Shown here in pieces: positions 5,844 through 6,304 of a stretch of 6,304 nucleotides of DNA. Within the stretch, counting starts at the first letter, position 1, and each line of letters starts with the position of its first letter. The position numbers and the translations under genes were made by a program. The notes under the pieces are model-generated. The model ran no database searches. It had not been told where the DNA came from and saw nothing but the letters and a program-made list of their open reading frames with translations. The DNA is from an uncultured Microbacterium sp. (GTDB lineage: Bacteria; Actinomycetota; Actinomycetes; Actinomycetales; Microbacteriaceae). The stretch covers positions 1 to 6,304 of the forward strand of contig CALKHM010000227.1 of the NCBI GenBank assembly GCA_937988695.1, written 5' to 3'.

Positions 5844-6304
5844 TCACTTGCATTCCACAGGCAGCGACCCGACTCCGCCTTCCGGAAGGAACTTCGTGGA
5901 GAATAAGGTGCACCACGGCACCTCGGTCTTGGAGTCGCCAACAACGTTCATCGCCTCAGCCGCGAACGTGAGGGCCTGCTTGTCGTACGCCGTACCCCAG
6001 TACTTGCTGTCCACGGCGGTCTTGATCATCTTCTGCGCGATCTCTTCGCTGACCTTGGAGTTCTTGGCGAGGATCGGCGCGGCCTTCTCAGGGTTCTGCT
6101 CGATCCACTCGACACCGTCCTGATAGGCCAGGATCGCGGCGCGCACGTTATCCGGGTGCTCGGTCACGTACTTTGTCGTGGATGCCATGATCACTTGTTC
6201 GAAGGAGGGCACGTAGTCGACGGAGTTCACGATGAGGCGCCATTTGCTCGGGTCCGCCAGATAGGTTGCAGGAGGAACGTAGGCGACGTCGATCTTTCCC
6301 GCCT
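5844..6304 (-). CDS. ABC transporter substrate-binding protein, NMT1/SsuA-like (C-terminal part)
   Basis: This is the 3' part of a periplasmic or lipid-anchored solute-binding protein that would capture the substrate outside the cell and hand it to the importer encoded just downstream. The frame is open to the right edge, so the signal peptide and N-terminal lobe lie outside the window; about 152 residues are visible. The fragment begins with AGKIDVAYVPP, the typical pattern in NMT1/THI5/SsuA-like proteins where the chain reports on a bound ligand. It then has a helix-rich C-terminal lobe (VTEHPDNVRAAILAYQ, then IEQNPEKAAPILAK), which is characteristic of this family. An internal GTG at 6228-6230 is not the start, because coding sequence continues upstream of it. 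Two cysteines lie 20 residues apart near the C-terminus (codons at 5910-5912 and 5850-5852) and could form a disulfide. The family is clear, but the ligand cannot be told from this fragment. Confidence 0.88.
   Translation of the reverse strand, partial: AGKIDVAYVPPATYLADPSKWRLIVNSVDYVPSFEQVIMASTTKYVTEHPDNVRAAILAYQDGVEWIEQNPEKAAPILAKNSKVSEEIAQKMIKTAVDSKYWGTAYDKQALTFAAEAMNVVGDSKTEVPWCTLFSTKFLPEGGVGSLPVECK

Overview
The window is high-GC DNA (about 60 % by eye, not counted), with ATG, GTG and TTG starts and purine-rich Shine-Dalgarno sites of the AAGGAG type. This fits a high-GC bacterium. An actinobacterium is my best guess from the style of the genes, but the window alone does not prove it. 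All convincing genes lie on the minus strand and are read from right to left. They form one compact, operon-like catabolic cluster with no mobile element, RNA gene or CRISPR array.

In order of transcription, the right edge (5844-6304) holds the C-terminal third or so of an NMT1/SsuA-like extracytoplasmic substrate-binding protein. After a 167-nt gap come an ABC ATPase (4885-5676) and two different inner-membrane permeases (4037-4888 and 3207-4040). The last three are joined by two ATGA stop/start overlaps. Together these four genes make a complete ABC importer of the taurine/nitrate/sulfonate/riboflavin-precursor type, with a heterodimeric membrane channel.

Three enzyme genes follow on the same strand, separated by gaps of 40, 75 and 57 nt. 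The first is a GcvT-fold protein that resembles the tetrahydrofolate-dependent aryl O-demethylase LigM (1811-3166). The second is a class II aldolase/adducin-family protein (1007-1735) that keeps its metal-binding histidines. The third is an isochorismatase-superfamily cysteine hydrolase close to N-carbamoylsarcosine amidohydrolase (191-949). The last 190 bases (1-190) hold no convincing gene, only a short GC hairpin and one doubtful open frame.

Taken together, the cluster looks like an uptake-and-degradation unit for a small, methylated (probably O- or N-methyl), possibly nitrogen-containing compound. The importer would bring the substrate in, the LigM-like protein would pass its methyl group to tetrahydrofolate, the class II aldolase-fold enzyme would decarboxylate or cleave the carbon skeleton, and the hydrolase would cut an amide or carbamoyl bond. 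The combination is seen directly in the sequence. The pathway and substrate are inference, and no characterised pathway that I recall has this exact set of genes. No regulator, ring-cleavage enzyme or folate-recycling enzyme is visible here.
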